Shown: piece by piece, positions 1-8,488 of the stretch
Position numbering within the stretch: the stretch's first letter is position 1
Layout of the letters: every line of letters starts with the position of its first letter
NCBI GenBank assembly: GCA_031374115.1
Contig: JANMNO010000005.1
Location: 65,444-129,443, forward strand
Length of the DNA stretch: 64,000 bases
Reading direction: 5' to 3'
Source of the DNA: JAKFWF01 sp031374115
GTDB lineage: Bacteria; Pseudomonadota; Alphaproteobacteria; Rhizobiales; Hyphomicrobiaceae
Program-made: the position numbers and the translations under genes
The notes under the pieces: generated by a model
Told to the model about the DNA's origin: nothing
Seen by the model: only the letters and a program-made list of their open reading frames with translations
Databases searched by the model: none

Positions 1-1
1 G

Positions 2-154
2 GACGCGCCACCTGAAGTTCTGGCGCACGCGGGCATTGCGCTCGGCACCACCTATCCTCGACCGATTGTCGATCATCAGCAAGCTCGTGCTGCCGCATTA
101 GCGGCATTCGCGAGTATCAAAAGTTCGAGCGGTCTATTGACCACCCAAGCCTAG
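2..154 (+). CDS. phrB: Deoxyribodipyrimidine photolyase, C-terminal end (partial)
   Basis: Only the last 50 codons are inside the window; the gene enters from the left edge in frame 2 and stops at TAG 152-154. The residues APPEVLAHAGIALG, YPRPIVDH and the Ala-rich tail match the end of class I CPD photolyase/cryptochrome proteins, which split UV-induced cyclobutane dimers with FAD and light. The FAD and antenna domains lie outside, so photolyase and cryptochrome cannot be told apart here. Confidence 0.7.
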   Translation, partial: DAPPEVLAHAGIALGTTYPRPIVDHQQARAAALAAFASIKSSSGLLTTQA

Positions 155-161
155 GTGCGTA

Positions 162-179
162 TTTATTTGCGCAAATAAA
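162..179. promoter_or_regulatory. 18-bp perfect palindrome upstream of hicA, probable HicB operator
   Basis: TTTATTTGC is followed directly by its inverse GCAAATAAA, giving perfect dyad symmetry in an AT-rich stretch that ends 11 bases before the hicA start. The hicA ribosome binding site (AAAGGG, 177-182) overlaps its right edge. HicB antitoxins with ribbon-helix-helix domains autorepress by binding such palindromes; assignment to HicB is inference from position. Confidence 0.6.
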
Positions 180-190
180 GGGTCACATGC

Positions 191-391
191 GTGCTCGAAA
201 CTAACACCCGGAAGGTCCTTCGGCGACTTTTGAAGGAAGGCTGGATCACGAAGGGCGACGGCGAGCATGACGTTTTCAAGCACTCTGGCAAGCAGGGCCG
301 CATCCAAGTTCCGCGGCACCGCGAAGTTTCGATTGGGGTCGCGCGCTCGATCGCAAAGATTGCCGGTTGGCTCGATGAGGACAGAAAATGA
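191..391 (+). CDS. hicA: HicA family toxin (mRNA interferase)
   Basis: This 66-residue protein has the HicA dsRBD-like pattern: N-terminal helix (TRKVLRRLLKEGW), then GDGEHDVFKHS with the His expected to drive mRNA cleavage, and a basic strand IQVPRHREV. HicA toxins are ribosome-independent mRNA interferases that stop growth when HicB is lost. The start is GTG at 191; the ATG at 187 is in another frame and soon stops. The stop overlaps the hicB start (ATGA at 388-391), so the pair is translationally coupled, in the usual toxin-first order. Confidence 0.85.
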   Translation: MLETNTRKVLRRLLKEGWITKGDGEHDVFKHSGKQGRIQVPRHREVSIGVARSIAKIAGWLDEDRK

Positions 392-792
392 CTTATTATG
401 TGGGAATTGTCGATGGTGAGGGCGAGGTCTGGGGCGTTCGCATCCCAGATTTTCCCGGGTGCCATGGCGGCGGCGAAACACCCAAGGATGCAATCGCCGA
501 TGCCACTCGAGCGTTGCGGGCCTTTGCGGCCGACATCGTCGCAGACGGCGAACCTTTGCCGGAGCCTCGCGATCTCGACGAGATCCGCGCTATTTTGAAG
601 GCCGATGGCGCAGCCGCTGGGGCGGCAGTCTATATCCCTCTTTTACTCGATCGCGGCCGTCTTGTGCGCGCCAACATTTCGCTCGATGCCGGCCTTCTCG
701 ATCAGATCGATACCGAAGCCAAGCGGCGCGGTGTTACCCGATCAGCGTTCTTGGCAACTGCAGCGCTCGACAAGATCGCCGAAGCACGCTGA
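388..792 (+). CDS. hicB: HicB family antitoxin
   Basis: The 134-residue protein has two parts. Residues 1-65 are the degenerate RNase H-like HicB fold (YYVGIVDGEGEVWGVRIPDF, then PGCHGGGET) that covers the toxin. The C-terminus from about residue 90 (RANISLDAGLLDQIDTEAKR, RSAFLATAALDKI) is a ribbon-helix-helix DNA-binding domain, so it should both neutralise HicA and repress the operon. It starts within the hicA stop codon behind GAGGACAG. Confidence 0.88.
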   Translation: MTYYVGIVDGEGEVWGVRIPDFPGCHGGGETPKDAIADATRALRAFAADIVADGEPLPEPRDLDEIRAILKADGAAAGAAVYIPLLLDRGRLVRANISLDAGLLDQIDTEAKRRGVTRSAFLATAALDKIAEAR

Positions 793-858
793 CCGGCTAG
801 ATGCGATTTTCGTCAGCGTTGCTGAACAACCCCGTCTCGGTTCCTGGATCAAAAGCTC

Positions 859-2001
859 ATGCACGCCCCACCGGCTGCGTTCGCCTTTCGAATTTTGTCG
901 ACCAGCGGAGCAGCTCGCCAGGGCGAGATTTCGACGCCGCGCGGCATCATTCGAACACCAGCTTTCATGCCCGTGGGCACGGCTGGCACCGTGAAGGCGC
1001 TCTACCCGGATCAGGTAAAATCTGCCGGTGCAGATATTTTACTGGGCAATACCTATCACTTGATGCTGAGGCCCGGTGCCGAACGCATCGCACGGCTTGG
1101 CGGTCTGCACACTTTTATGCGGTGGGAAGGTCCGATCCTGACCGACAGCGGCGGCTTCCAGGTGATGAGCCTTTCGGGCTTGCGCAAGATGTCAGAGAAA
1201 GGCGTCACGTTTCAATCGCACATCGACGGCTCGACGCATCATATGAGCCCGGAACGCTCGATCGAGATCCAGTGCCTGCTCGGTGCGGACATCCAGATGC
1301 AGCTCGACGAATGTATAGAATTGCCGGCCCCGCAAGACCGCGCGATCGAAGCAATGGAGTTGTCGCTCCGCTGGGCAGAACGGAGTAAGCGCGCCTTTGA
1401 CGATATGAGCAAGGCGGGGCAGGCCCTGTTCGGCATCGTGCAGGGTGGCACGGACCTCCAGTTGCGCCAACGCTCGGCCGACGCACTCGCCGCAATGGAT
1501 TTTTCCGGCTACGCAGTCGGTGGGCTGGCGGTCGGCGAAGGGCACGATTTGATGGTCGCGACACTTGCCGGGACGACACCATTTCTGCCCGCCGATAAGC
1601 CGCGCTATCTGATGGGCGTGGGCACCCCCGTCGATATCATGGAGGCGGTCGCGCGCGGCATCGACATGTTCGATTGCGTGATGCCGACGCGATCGGGCCG
1701 CCACGGGCAGGCCTTCACGTGGGGCGGCAAGATTAACCTCAAGAACGCGCGTCATGCTGAGGACCCGCGACCTCTCGATGCGAATAGCAGCTGCCCGGCC
1801 GCGCGTGATTACTCCCGCGCTTATCTGCACCACCTGATGAAGTCCGGCGAGCACTTGGGTTCGATGTTGCTATCGTGGGCGAACGTTGCGTTTTATCAAG
1901 ACTTGATGGCGGCCATCCGGAAGGCAATTGCCGAGGACCGGTATGTTGCTTTCACTGCCGAGCATCGGGCGCGACTGTCGGGCGCTGAGGCAATTGACGG
2001 C
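859..2001 (+). CDS. tgt: Queuine/preQ1 tRNA-guanine transglycosylase
   Basis: TGT swaps guanine-34 of GUN-anticodon tRNAs for preQ1, the step that commits to queuosine. The 381-residue length is normal (stop TAG at 2002-2004, the last codon ending at 2001). Asp96 in TDSGGFQ is the general acid/base and Asp272 in FDCVMPTRSGR the nucleophile; HLMLRPG and VQGG are also conserved. The structural zinc site is odd: family members carry CxCxxC plus a downstream His, but here the positions read Ser310, Cys312, Ala315 and Ala341, so only one ligand remains although the surrounding sequence (ARDYSRAYLHHL) is intact. The gene converges on the next one, and the two stops share a CTAG. Confidence 0.93.
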
Positions 2002-3632
2002 TAGCCGATCTCAGGTTTTTCTGGCGCAGGCTGTAGAAACGCGGCAGCAACTAATGCACGCGTATAAGCATGCTGAGGCGCGGACATGATCTGCCCCGTC
2101 GGCCCCTCCTCGACAACGCGGCCGTCCTTCATCACCAGCACGCGATCCGACATCGCCCGCACAACTGCCAAATCGTGACTGATGAATACGTAGGCGAGGC
2201 CGTGCCGCTGCTGCAGATCGCGGAGCAGATCGACAATGTCGCGCTGCACGCTGCGATCAAGCGCCGAGGTCGGCTCGTCGAGCACGACGAGTTTCGGTTT
2301 GAGGATCATGGCACGCGCGATCGCAAGGCGCTGGCGCTGGCCGCCTGAAAACTCGTGCGGAAATCGGTTGCGGGTTGCGGGATCGAGTTGCACTTCGTCG
2401 AATGCCGCGACCGCCCTGGCATCGCGCTCGGATTTCGATAACGCCGGCTCGTGCACCAGCAGTCCCTCGCTGACGATTTCCCCCGCAGTGAGGCGCGGCG
2501 ACAATGATCCAAACGGATCTTGAAACACCACTTGCATTCGGCGCCGCAAGGGCCGCATTGCGGCTCGGTCCAGCCTCCCGAGTTCGCGATCTTCGAACCT
2601 GATCGCCCCGGCCGACGGCAACAGCTTGAGAATCGCGCGACCGAGCGTCGATTTTCCGGAGCCGGATTCGCCGACGACGCCGACCGTTTCTCCCCCACGC
2701 ACGCAAAGATTGATGCCATCGACAGCCGTCAAGGATTTCCGTGGAATGCCGTTCAGAGCATCGACCAGCCGGCGGCGGCTCGGAAAGATCACGCGGATGT
2801 CGCGTGCTTCGAGGATCATCGGTGCATCGGGCTTGATACGCTGTTTGTGCCCCCGTGGCGCCGCATCGATCAGCCGCTTGGTGTAGGGGTGTTTCGGGTG
2901 AGCAAAAAGGGCGCTAGTTGCCCCCTGCTCGACGCAAATGCCCTGATGCATAACGAGCACCCGGTCGGCAATCCGCCGAACCAGCTCCAAATCGTGTGTG
3001 ACGAAAATGATCGCGAGACCTAGCCGCGTCTGAATGTCTTTCAGTAACGAGAGTATTTCGGCCTGCACCGTGACGTCGAGCGCGGTGGTCGGCTCGTCGG
3101 CGATCAGCAGATCGGGGTTCATGGCGATCGCCATGGCAATCATGACGCGCTGCCGCTGCCCACCGGACAGCTCATGCGGATAGGCATCGATCTTGGAGGC
3201 GGGATCCTGAATGCGCACCATATCGAGAAGTTCCAGAGATCGCGCTCGCGCTGCTGCGCGCGACAATCCCGCATGCCGCTGCAAGGGCGCTACCATCTGC
3301 TGGCCAATCCGATACAGCGGATCGAGCGAGGTCATCGGCTCCTGGAAGATCATTGTTAGCTTCGAGCCGCGATAACGATCGAGCGTGACAGCCGATGCGC
3401 CGATCAACTCAACGCCGTTGTATTTGGCTGAACCAACGGCCTCACCGTTGCTGGCAAGCAGCCCTAACAGCGCCAACATCGATTGGCTTTTACCCGAACC
3501 GGATTCGCCGACGATCGCGACCGTCTGCCCCGGCGAGACATCAAGATCGATGCCGCGAACCGCTGCCAAAGCTCCCGATCCGGTGCGAAAATCGACCTTG
3601 AGACCTCGAACGGTAAGTAGGGGCTCGGCCAC
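2001..3632 (-). CDS. ABC transporter, fused double ATP-binding protein (YejF/DppDF-like)
   Basis: Two complete ABC cassettes lie in one 543-residue chain: Walker A GESGSGKS at 42-49 and 321-328, signatures LSGGQR (155) and FSGGQRQ (428), Walker B LLIADEP (175) and VVLDEP (449). This architecture energises peptide, nickel or microcin uptake (YejF, GsiA types). GTG 3632 is chosen as start because it gives the family length and an N-terminus LLTVRGLKVDF; longer readings run into panC. It begins 2 bases after the panC stop, so the two are cotranscribed. Its own permeases are not adjacent; the divergent dpp-like operon has its own ATPases. Confidence 0.9.
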   Translation of the reverse strand: MAEPLLTVRGLKVDFRTGSGALAAVRGIDLDVSPGQTVAIVGESGSGKSQSMLALLGLLASNGEAVGSAKYNGVELIGASAVTLDRYRGSKLTMIFQEPMTSLDPLYRIGQQMVAPLQRHAGLSRAAARARSLELLDMVRIQDPASKIDAYPHELSGGQRQRVMIAMAIAMNPDLLIADEPTTALDVTVQAEILSLLKDIQTRLGLAIIFVTHDLELVRRIADRVLVMHQGICVEQGATSALFAHPKHPYTKRLIDAAPRGHKQRIKPDAPMILEARDIRVIFPSRRRLVDALNGIPRKSLTAVDGINLCVRGGETVGVVGESGSGKSTLGRAILKLLPSAGAIRFEDRELGRLDRAAMRPLRRRMQVVFQDPFGSLSPRLTAGEIVSEGLLVHEPALSKSERDARAVAAFDEVQLDPATRNRFPHEFSGGQRQRLAIARAMILKPKLVVLDEPTSALDRSVQRDIVDLLRDLQQRHGLAYVFISHDLAVVRAMSDRVLVMKDGRVVEEGPTGQIMSAPQHAYTRALVAAAFLQPAPEKPEIG

Positions 3633-3634
3633 GG

Positions 3635-4498
3635 TTATAGGTTGTCGATCAAACGTGTCTTGCCAAGCCATACAGCAACCAGCACGCGGGGTGGCCGCTG
3701 CGATCTTGGATCCCACGCGGCTAGCGTTTCGGCATCACGGACCGCCACGTAGTCGACCTTGAAACCTGCATTTTCTAGGACTGCGCTCGCTTCGCTGGTT
3801 GCTCTGTCGATCTCGGTGCCGGCCTTCAAATGGTTTGCGACATCGACAATCAAGCGATGGATGATCGGTGCCGCGGCGCGGTCCTGCGGCGATAGATAGC
3901 GATTGCGCGAACTCATGGCCACGCCATCCGGCTCTCGCACCGTCGGCACGCCAACGATTTCGATTGGCAAATCCAAATCGCGCACCATTTGGCGAACGAC
4001 ACAGAGTTGCTGATAATCTTTCTCGCCGAAGATCGCGAAATCGGCCTGCGATTGCGTGAACAACTTGCAGCATACCGTCGCCACGCCTTCGAAGAAGTGC
4101 GGCCGGAAATCGGTTTCGAGCCCGAGCGCGGCCCCCTTCGGCACAATCCACGTGGCGGCTCCCGGCCGGTACATTTCCTCGACGCCTGGTGCCCATACCG
4201 CGTCGCAACCCACGTCTGCGAGTTTGGCGACATCGCCCGCCTCATCCCGAGGATAACGCGTAAAATCCTCGTGCGGCGCGAACTGCGTCGGGTTGACGAA
4301 GATCGAGGCGACCGTGCGGCGCGCCTTGGTCTGCCCGCGTTTGATAAGTTCTAAATGCCCTGTGTGCAGCGCGCCCATGGTTGGGATGAGCGCGCTCGTC
4401 TCGCCTGCCTTGCGCCAGCTGGCTGTCAGTCTGCGCAATTGGACAAGCGTCCGCACAATGACGGGGCCCGCTGTCGCGGCAGTCGAAGTCGTGGCCAA
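3635..4498 (-). CDS. panC: Pantothenate synthetase
   Basis: PanC joins D-pantoate and beta-alanine with ATP in the cytoplasm to make pantothenate, the precursor of CoA. The 287-residue protein has the nucleotidyltransferase HIGH-type motif MGALHTGHLELI, the substrate segment FVNPTQFAPHEDF, the ATP-site GEKDYQQL and the KMSKS-like SSRNRYL. The start appears to be TTG at 4498 with GGAG about 10 bases upstream; no better ATG precedes the conserved core. It leads a two-gene unit with the fused ABC ATPase. Confidence 0.93.
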   Translation of the reverse strand: MATTSTAATAGPVIVRTLVQLRRLTASWRKAGETSALIPTMGALHTGHLELIKRGQTKARRTVASIFVNPTQFAPHEDFTRYPRDEAGDVAKLADVGCDAVWAPGVEEMYRPGAATWIVPKGAALGLETDFRPHFFEGVATVCCKLFTQSQADFAIFGEKDYQQLCVVRQMVRDLDLPIEIVGVPTVREPDGVAMSSRNRYLSPQDRAAAPIIHRLIVDVANHLKAGTEIDRATSEASAVLENAGFKVDYVAVRDAETLAAWDPRSQRPPRVLVAVWLGKTRLIDNL

Positions 4499-4667
4499 GG
4501 CAGGTGCACTCCCGTCTCATTCGTTATGGCGCAACCTCCAATGCAAGGCCACGGCCGTCAAGGGCAAGCATTGATGGCCAAACTTTGCCCTCCCATCATA
4601 TTAAATCTGGCACATCGTCGCCGAGTGCGCGAGATTGCGGTTTCACCTAGCGGAAAGTCCGTGTCCA

Positions 4668-5585
4668 ATGCTTGTCTACGCCTTAAAACGGCTCTGCGTT
4701 GCGGTGTTGGTGGCGCTATTCGTTTCGGCCGTGGCGTTTACCGCACTGCGCATGTCAGGCGACCCTGCGATTGCGATCGCTGGCGAGGGGGCGAAGGTTG
4801 CCGACATCGAGTTGGTGCGCAAGACCTATGGTCTCGATCGACCGCTCGCCGTGCAATACTTCGAGTGGCTGAAGACTGTCGCGCAGGGCGACTTCGGCGA
4901 GTCGCTGTACTTCAAGACCCGTGTCACGAGCCTGATCGCCGACAAGCTTCCGGTGACCTTCATCGTCGGCGCCTTATCGATCCTGTTCGCGCTTGCCGTT
5001 TCGGTTCCGCTCGGCGTGCTGGCCGCGGTCTACCAGGGCAGCATTATCGATCGCTTGGCTCTCGGCGTCGCAGTGGCGGGGCAGGCGTTGCCGAATTTCT
5101 TTTTCGCGCTCGTGCTGATGATGATCTTTTCGATCCAGCTTCGATGGCTGCCGGTATCAGGTTCCGACACCTGGGCACACTATGTGATGCCGGTGATTGC
5201 GCTCGGTTACTATGTGACGCCGCCGCTGATGCGCCTTGTACGTGCCGGCATGATCGAGGTGCTGGATGCCGATTACATTCGAACGGCACGCGCCAAGGGG
5301 CTGTCGTCGATGAGCGTTATCTTCAAGCACGGCCTGCGCAACGCTCTGGTGCCGGTGGTGGCACTGGCCGCGGTCCAGCTCGGGCTTCTGCTCGGCGGCT
5401 CGATCGTGATAGAAACGATCTTTGCCTTGGATGGCCTGGGCTACCTCGCCTACCAGTCGATCACGCACAAGGACTACCCGGTGACGCAAGCCGTCCTGTT
5501 GCTCCTGTCACTGATATATGTGCTGCTGACACTGGCCGCCGACCTGCTTAACGCCTTCCTCGATCCTCGCATGCGGGTGGCATGA
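4668..5585 (+). CDS. Peptide-type ABC transporter permease (DppB family)
   Basis: A 305-residue inner-membrane permease with an N-terminal membrane segment (LCVAVLVALFVSAVAFTALR), the DppB domain with FGESLYFKTRV, and the EAA loop around IRTARAKGLSSMSVIFKHGL that docks the ATPase. It ends LLNAFLDPRMRV, typical of DppB/OppB. ATG 4668 is preferred over an upstream start because it gives the usual MLVYALKRL N-terminus. It opens a four-gene operon (permease, permease, ATPase, ATPase); no periplasmic binding protein is nearby, so the substrate (peptide, nickel, opine) is open. Confidence 0.9.
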   Translation: MLVYALKRLCVAVLVALFVSAVAFTALRMSGDPAIAIAGEGAKVADIELVRKTYGLDRPLAVQYFEWLKTVAQGDFGESLYFKTRVTSLIADKLPVTFIVGALSILFALAVSVPLGVLAAVYQGSIIDRLALGVAVAGQALPNFFFALVLMMIFSIQLRWLPVSGSDTWAHYVMPVIALGYYVTPPLMRLVRAGMIEVLDADYIRTARAKGLSSMSVIFKHGLRNALVPVVALAAVQLGLLLGGSIVIETIFALDGLGYLAYQSITHKDYPVTQAVLLLLSLIYVLLTLAADLLNAFLDPRMRVA

Positions 5586-5661
5586 TGAACCCGTACTCAG
5601 TCGTTCGCACCAACGCCATGTACGCAAACGCGCGCGTTGGAATACCTTCGCGTGTGTTCGC

Positions 5662-6561
5662 ATGACCATGGACACGGCAGCTGGTCGGATCACGGTCGAA
5701 CCGATCAGACCGTTGCCCTCGCTCGCGCGGCGGATGCTGGCAAACCCGGCGCTCGTGATCGGGCTCGCCCTCGTCGGCGTGGTGGTGGCGATGGCGGCAC
5801 TCGCCCCATTGATCAGCCCGTATGACCCGTATGCGCAAGATCTTACCGCGCGCCTCATCCCGCCGTCCTGGCACGCAAAGGGCAGCTGGACGCATCCGCT
5901 CGGCACGGACAACCTGGGACGCGACTATCTCTCGCGTGTCATTTACGGCGCGCGCATATCACTCCTGATCGGCGTGTCAGTGATGATTATCTCAGGGCTG
6001 ATCGGCACGACGCTCGGGCTGCTCGCGGGTTACTTCGGCGGCAAGATCGACATGGTGGTAAATTTCATCATTACAGCGCGGCTCGCAATGCCCGTAGTGC
6101 TCGTTGCACTCGCCGTGGTGGCGATGATCGGTGGATCGCTCACCGTGGTGATCCTGACGCTCGGGCTGCTCAAGTGGGACCGCTTTGCGGTGGTGATGCG
6201 AAGTGCAACGCAGCAGGTCCGCTCACTTGACTATGTGACGGCTGCGGAAGCGGCTGGTGCTTCGCGCAGCCGCGTACTGCTCGGCGAAATCTTACCCAAC
6301 GTGTTGCCGCACCTGATCGTCGTCGCGACGGTTGAGGCCGGCAGCGCGATACTTCTTGAAGCGGCGTTGTCTTTTCTCGGGCTCGGCGTGCAACCGCCGC
6401 TCCCGTCGTGGGGACTGATGATCGCGGAAGCCAAAAATTTCATGTTCTTCTCGTTCTGGCTCATCGCCATTCCTGGCAGCGCACTGGCCCTTCTCGTGCT
6501 CGGCATCAACCTCGCGGGCGACGGCTTGCGCGACGTGCTGGCACCGGACGGGCGAGCATGA
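5662..6561 (+). CDS. Peptide-type ABC transporter permease (DppC family)
   Basis: Second permease, 299 residues, with the DppC N-terminal segment (PALVIGLALVGVVVAMAALA), then HPLGTDNLGRDYLSRVIYGAR, which is highly characteristic of DppC/OppC, and the EAA region YVTAAEAAGASRSRVLLGEI. It ends with FLGLGVQPPLPSWG and the NLAGDGLRDVLAPDGRA tail. It should pair with the upstream DppB-like protein. The 76-base gap to that gene holds no other reading frame; its stop overlaps the next start by ATGA. Confidence 0.9.
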   Translation: MTMDTAAGRITVEPIRPLPSLARRMLANPALVIGLALVGVVVAMAALAPLISPYDPYAQDLTARLIPPSWHAKGSWTHPLGTDNLGRDYLSRVIYGARISLLIGVSVMIISGLIGTTLGLLAGYFGGKIDMVVNFIITARLAMPVVLVALAVVAMIGGSLTVVILTLGLLKWDRFAVVMRSATQQVRSLDYVTAAEAAGASRSRVLLGEILPNVLPHLIVVATVEAGSAILLEAALSFLGLGVQPPLPSWGLMIAEAKNFMFFSFWLIAIPGSALALLVLGINLAGDGLRDVLAPDGRA

Positions 6562-7541
6562 ACAATCCCGTCCTTGAAGTCGCCGGCCTGCACGTCGATA
6601 TCGCGACGCCACGCGGGACATTGCAGGCGGTGCGCGGCATCTCGTTCGATGTGGGGGCGGGCGAGACGGTGTGCATCGTCGGCGAATCCGGGTGCGGCAA
6701 GTCGATGACGGCGCTGGCGCTCATGGGTCTGCTGCCGAAGACCGCCAAGACGCGGGCAACACGGATCGCCCTATCCGGACAGGATTTGACCACCGCCAAG
6801 CGGTCGGAACTCAACGCTTTGCGCGGCGACCGGATGGCGATGATCTTTCAAGAACCGATGACGGCGTTGAACCCAGCCTGGACCGTTGGCACGCAATTGA
6901 TTGAAGTACATCGGCGCCACAAGGGTTCGCCGGCGGACGAAGCACGGGCTCGCGCAGTTGATCTTCTTGGGCGCGTTGGCATTGCCCGGGCCGCCGAACG
7001 TCTGGGAGCCTACCCGCACCAATTGTCGGGCGGCCGTCGCCAACGCGTGTTGATCGCGATGGCGTTGATGTGCTCTCCCGATCTGCTCATCGCCGACGAG
7101 CCGACGACCGCGCTCGACGTCACCATCCAGGCGCAGATTTTGCGGCTGCTAGCGGAGCTGCAAAAGGATCTGGGTGTCGCACTATTGCTCATCACACACG
7201 ACCTCGGCGTGGTGGCTCGCATCGCCGATCGTGTCAACGTCATGTATGCGGGCCGCATCGTTGAAGCTGCTTCAGCGCCGGAACTCTTTGCACGACCGAT
7301 GCATCCCTACACGCGCGGGCTTCTGGAATGCCTGCCTCGCCCCGGCATTACCGCTGGCGAACGTCTCGGCACCATCTCCGGCGTCGTGCCCTCGTTGGTC
7401 GGCGGTGTAACCGGCTGTGCGTTTCGCTCGCGCTGCCCGGTGGCAGTGCCGCCGTGCAGTCACACCGTTCCACAACGAGAAGCTAACCCCTCGCATCGCT
7501 TCGAATGCGTGCATGAAATTGCCGCACCGGTGGCGGCATGA
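6558..7541 (+). CDS. Peptide-type ABC transporter ATP-binding protein (DppD family)
   Basis: A 327-residue ATPase with Walker A GESGCGKS (42-49), MIFQEPMTALNP Q-loop, signature LSGGRRQRV (Arg replaces the usual Gln), Walker B LLIADEPTTALD and the H-loop ITHDLGVV. The C-terminal oligopeptide/dipeptide domain has the Cys-rich CAFRSRCPVAVPPC that can hold an iron-sulfur cluster in DppD/OppD proteins. ATG 6558 is used because it overlaps the previous stop and gives the family N-terminus VLEVAGLHVDI. Confidence 0.92.
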   Translation: MNNPVLEVAGLHVDIATPRGTLQAVRGISFDVGAGETVCIVGESGCGKSMTALALMGLLPKTAKTRATRIALSGQDLTTAKRSELNALRGDRMAMIFQEPMTALNPAWTVGTQLIEVHRRHKGSPADEARARAVDLLGRVGIARAAERLGAYPHQLSGGRRQRVLIAMALMCSPDLLIADEPTTALDVTIQAQILRLLAELQKDLGVALLLITHDLGVVARIADRVNVMYAGRIVEAASAPELFARPMHPYTRGLLECLPRPGITAGERLGTISGVVPSLVGGVTGCAFRSRCPVAVPPCSHTVPQREANPSHRFECVHEIAAPVAA

Positions 7542-8488
7542 GCGATGTCCTGTTGCAGATGCGCGGGCTAGCCCGTTCGTTTCGAGTGAGCCGCGGTGTG
7601 TTCCAGCGGCCGCAGACGCTGCACGCGGTCGCCGGCATCGACCTTGATGTGATGAAGGGCGAGGTGCTCGGCATCGTCGGCGAGTCCGGCTGCGGAAAAT
7701 CGACGCTTGCACGCATGATGCTCGGTATTCTGCCACCGACGTTGGGCACAATGCGCCTCGATGGCCAAGATATTTCGGAAATGTCTCGCCGCGAACTTGC
7801 GCGCCGTATGCAACCGGTGTTTCAGGATCCGTACTCGTCGCTGAACCCGCGCCGGCGCGTCGCGTCCATCGTCGCACTTCCGCTCGATGTACAGGGAACT
7901 GGTAGCGCCGGCGAACGTCGTGCCCGCGCGCTGGCGGTCATGGACAAGGTCGGCCTACCCGCCCGCTTCGCCGATAACTATCCGAACCAGTTGTCGGGCG
8001 GACAACGCCAGCGCGTTGCGATCGCGCGCGCTTTGGTGACCAATCCTGAGATTGTCATCTGTGACGAGCCGACTTCGGCGCTCGACGTTTCGGTGCAGAG
8101 CCAAATCCTTAACCTGCTGATGGACCTTCGCCGCGAGCTCGGCCTGACATACGTATTCATCAGCCACAACCTCGGCGTGGTCGAGCACTTGGCGACGCGG
8201 GTAGCGGTGATGTACCTCGGTCGCATCGCCGAATTGGCGCCGGTGGCGGACTTGTTCAAGGCACCTAAGCATCCCTACACGAAGGCGCTGCTGGCATCTG
8301 TGCTGACGCCTGAACCTGGCTTGGGCCTACCCGAGGCGTTGTTGGGCGCGGCCTCACCAGATCCATTTGCGGTGGCGCCCGGCTGCCCGTTCGCCGACCG
8401 CTGCCCTCAAGTGATGGACGTCTGCCGGTCAACGCCACCGCCGCAAGTGCCGCGCGCGGGCGGTTACGCCATGTGCCATCTTGCCTGA
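7538..8488 (+). CDS. Peptide-type ABC transporter ATP-binding protein (DppF family)
   Basis: A 316-residue partner ATPase with Walker A GESGCGKS, Q-loop VFQDPYSSLNP, LSGGQRQRVAIARAL signature, Walker B IVICDEPTSALD and H-loop ISHNLGVV, and a C-terminal Cys motif (GCPFADRCPQVMDVC). The DppD/DppF pair energises the two permeases upstream. The start overlaps the DppD stop by ATGA. Its TGA stop abuts the stop of the convergent permease gene with no spacer, leaving no room for a conventional terminator. Confidence 0.92.
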   Translation: MSDVLLQMRGLARSFRVSRGVFQRPQTLHAVAGIDLDVMKGEVLGIVGESGCGKSTLARMMLGILPPTLGTMRLDGQDISEMSRRELARRMQPVFQDPYSSLNPRRRVASIVALPLDVQGTGSAGERRARALAVMDKVGLPARFADNYPNQLSGGQRQRVAIARALVTNPEIVICDEPTSALDVSVQSQILNLLMDLRRELGLTYVFISHNLGVVEHLATRVAVMYLGRIAELAPVADLFKAPKHPYTKALLASVLTPEPGLGLPEALLGAASPDPFAVAPGCPFADRCPQVMDVCRSTPPPQVPRAGGYAMCHLA

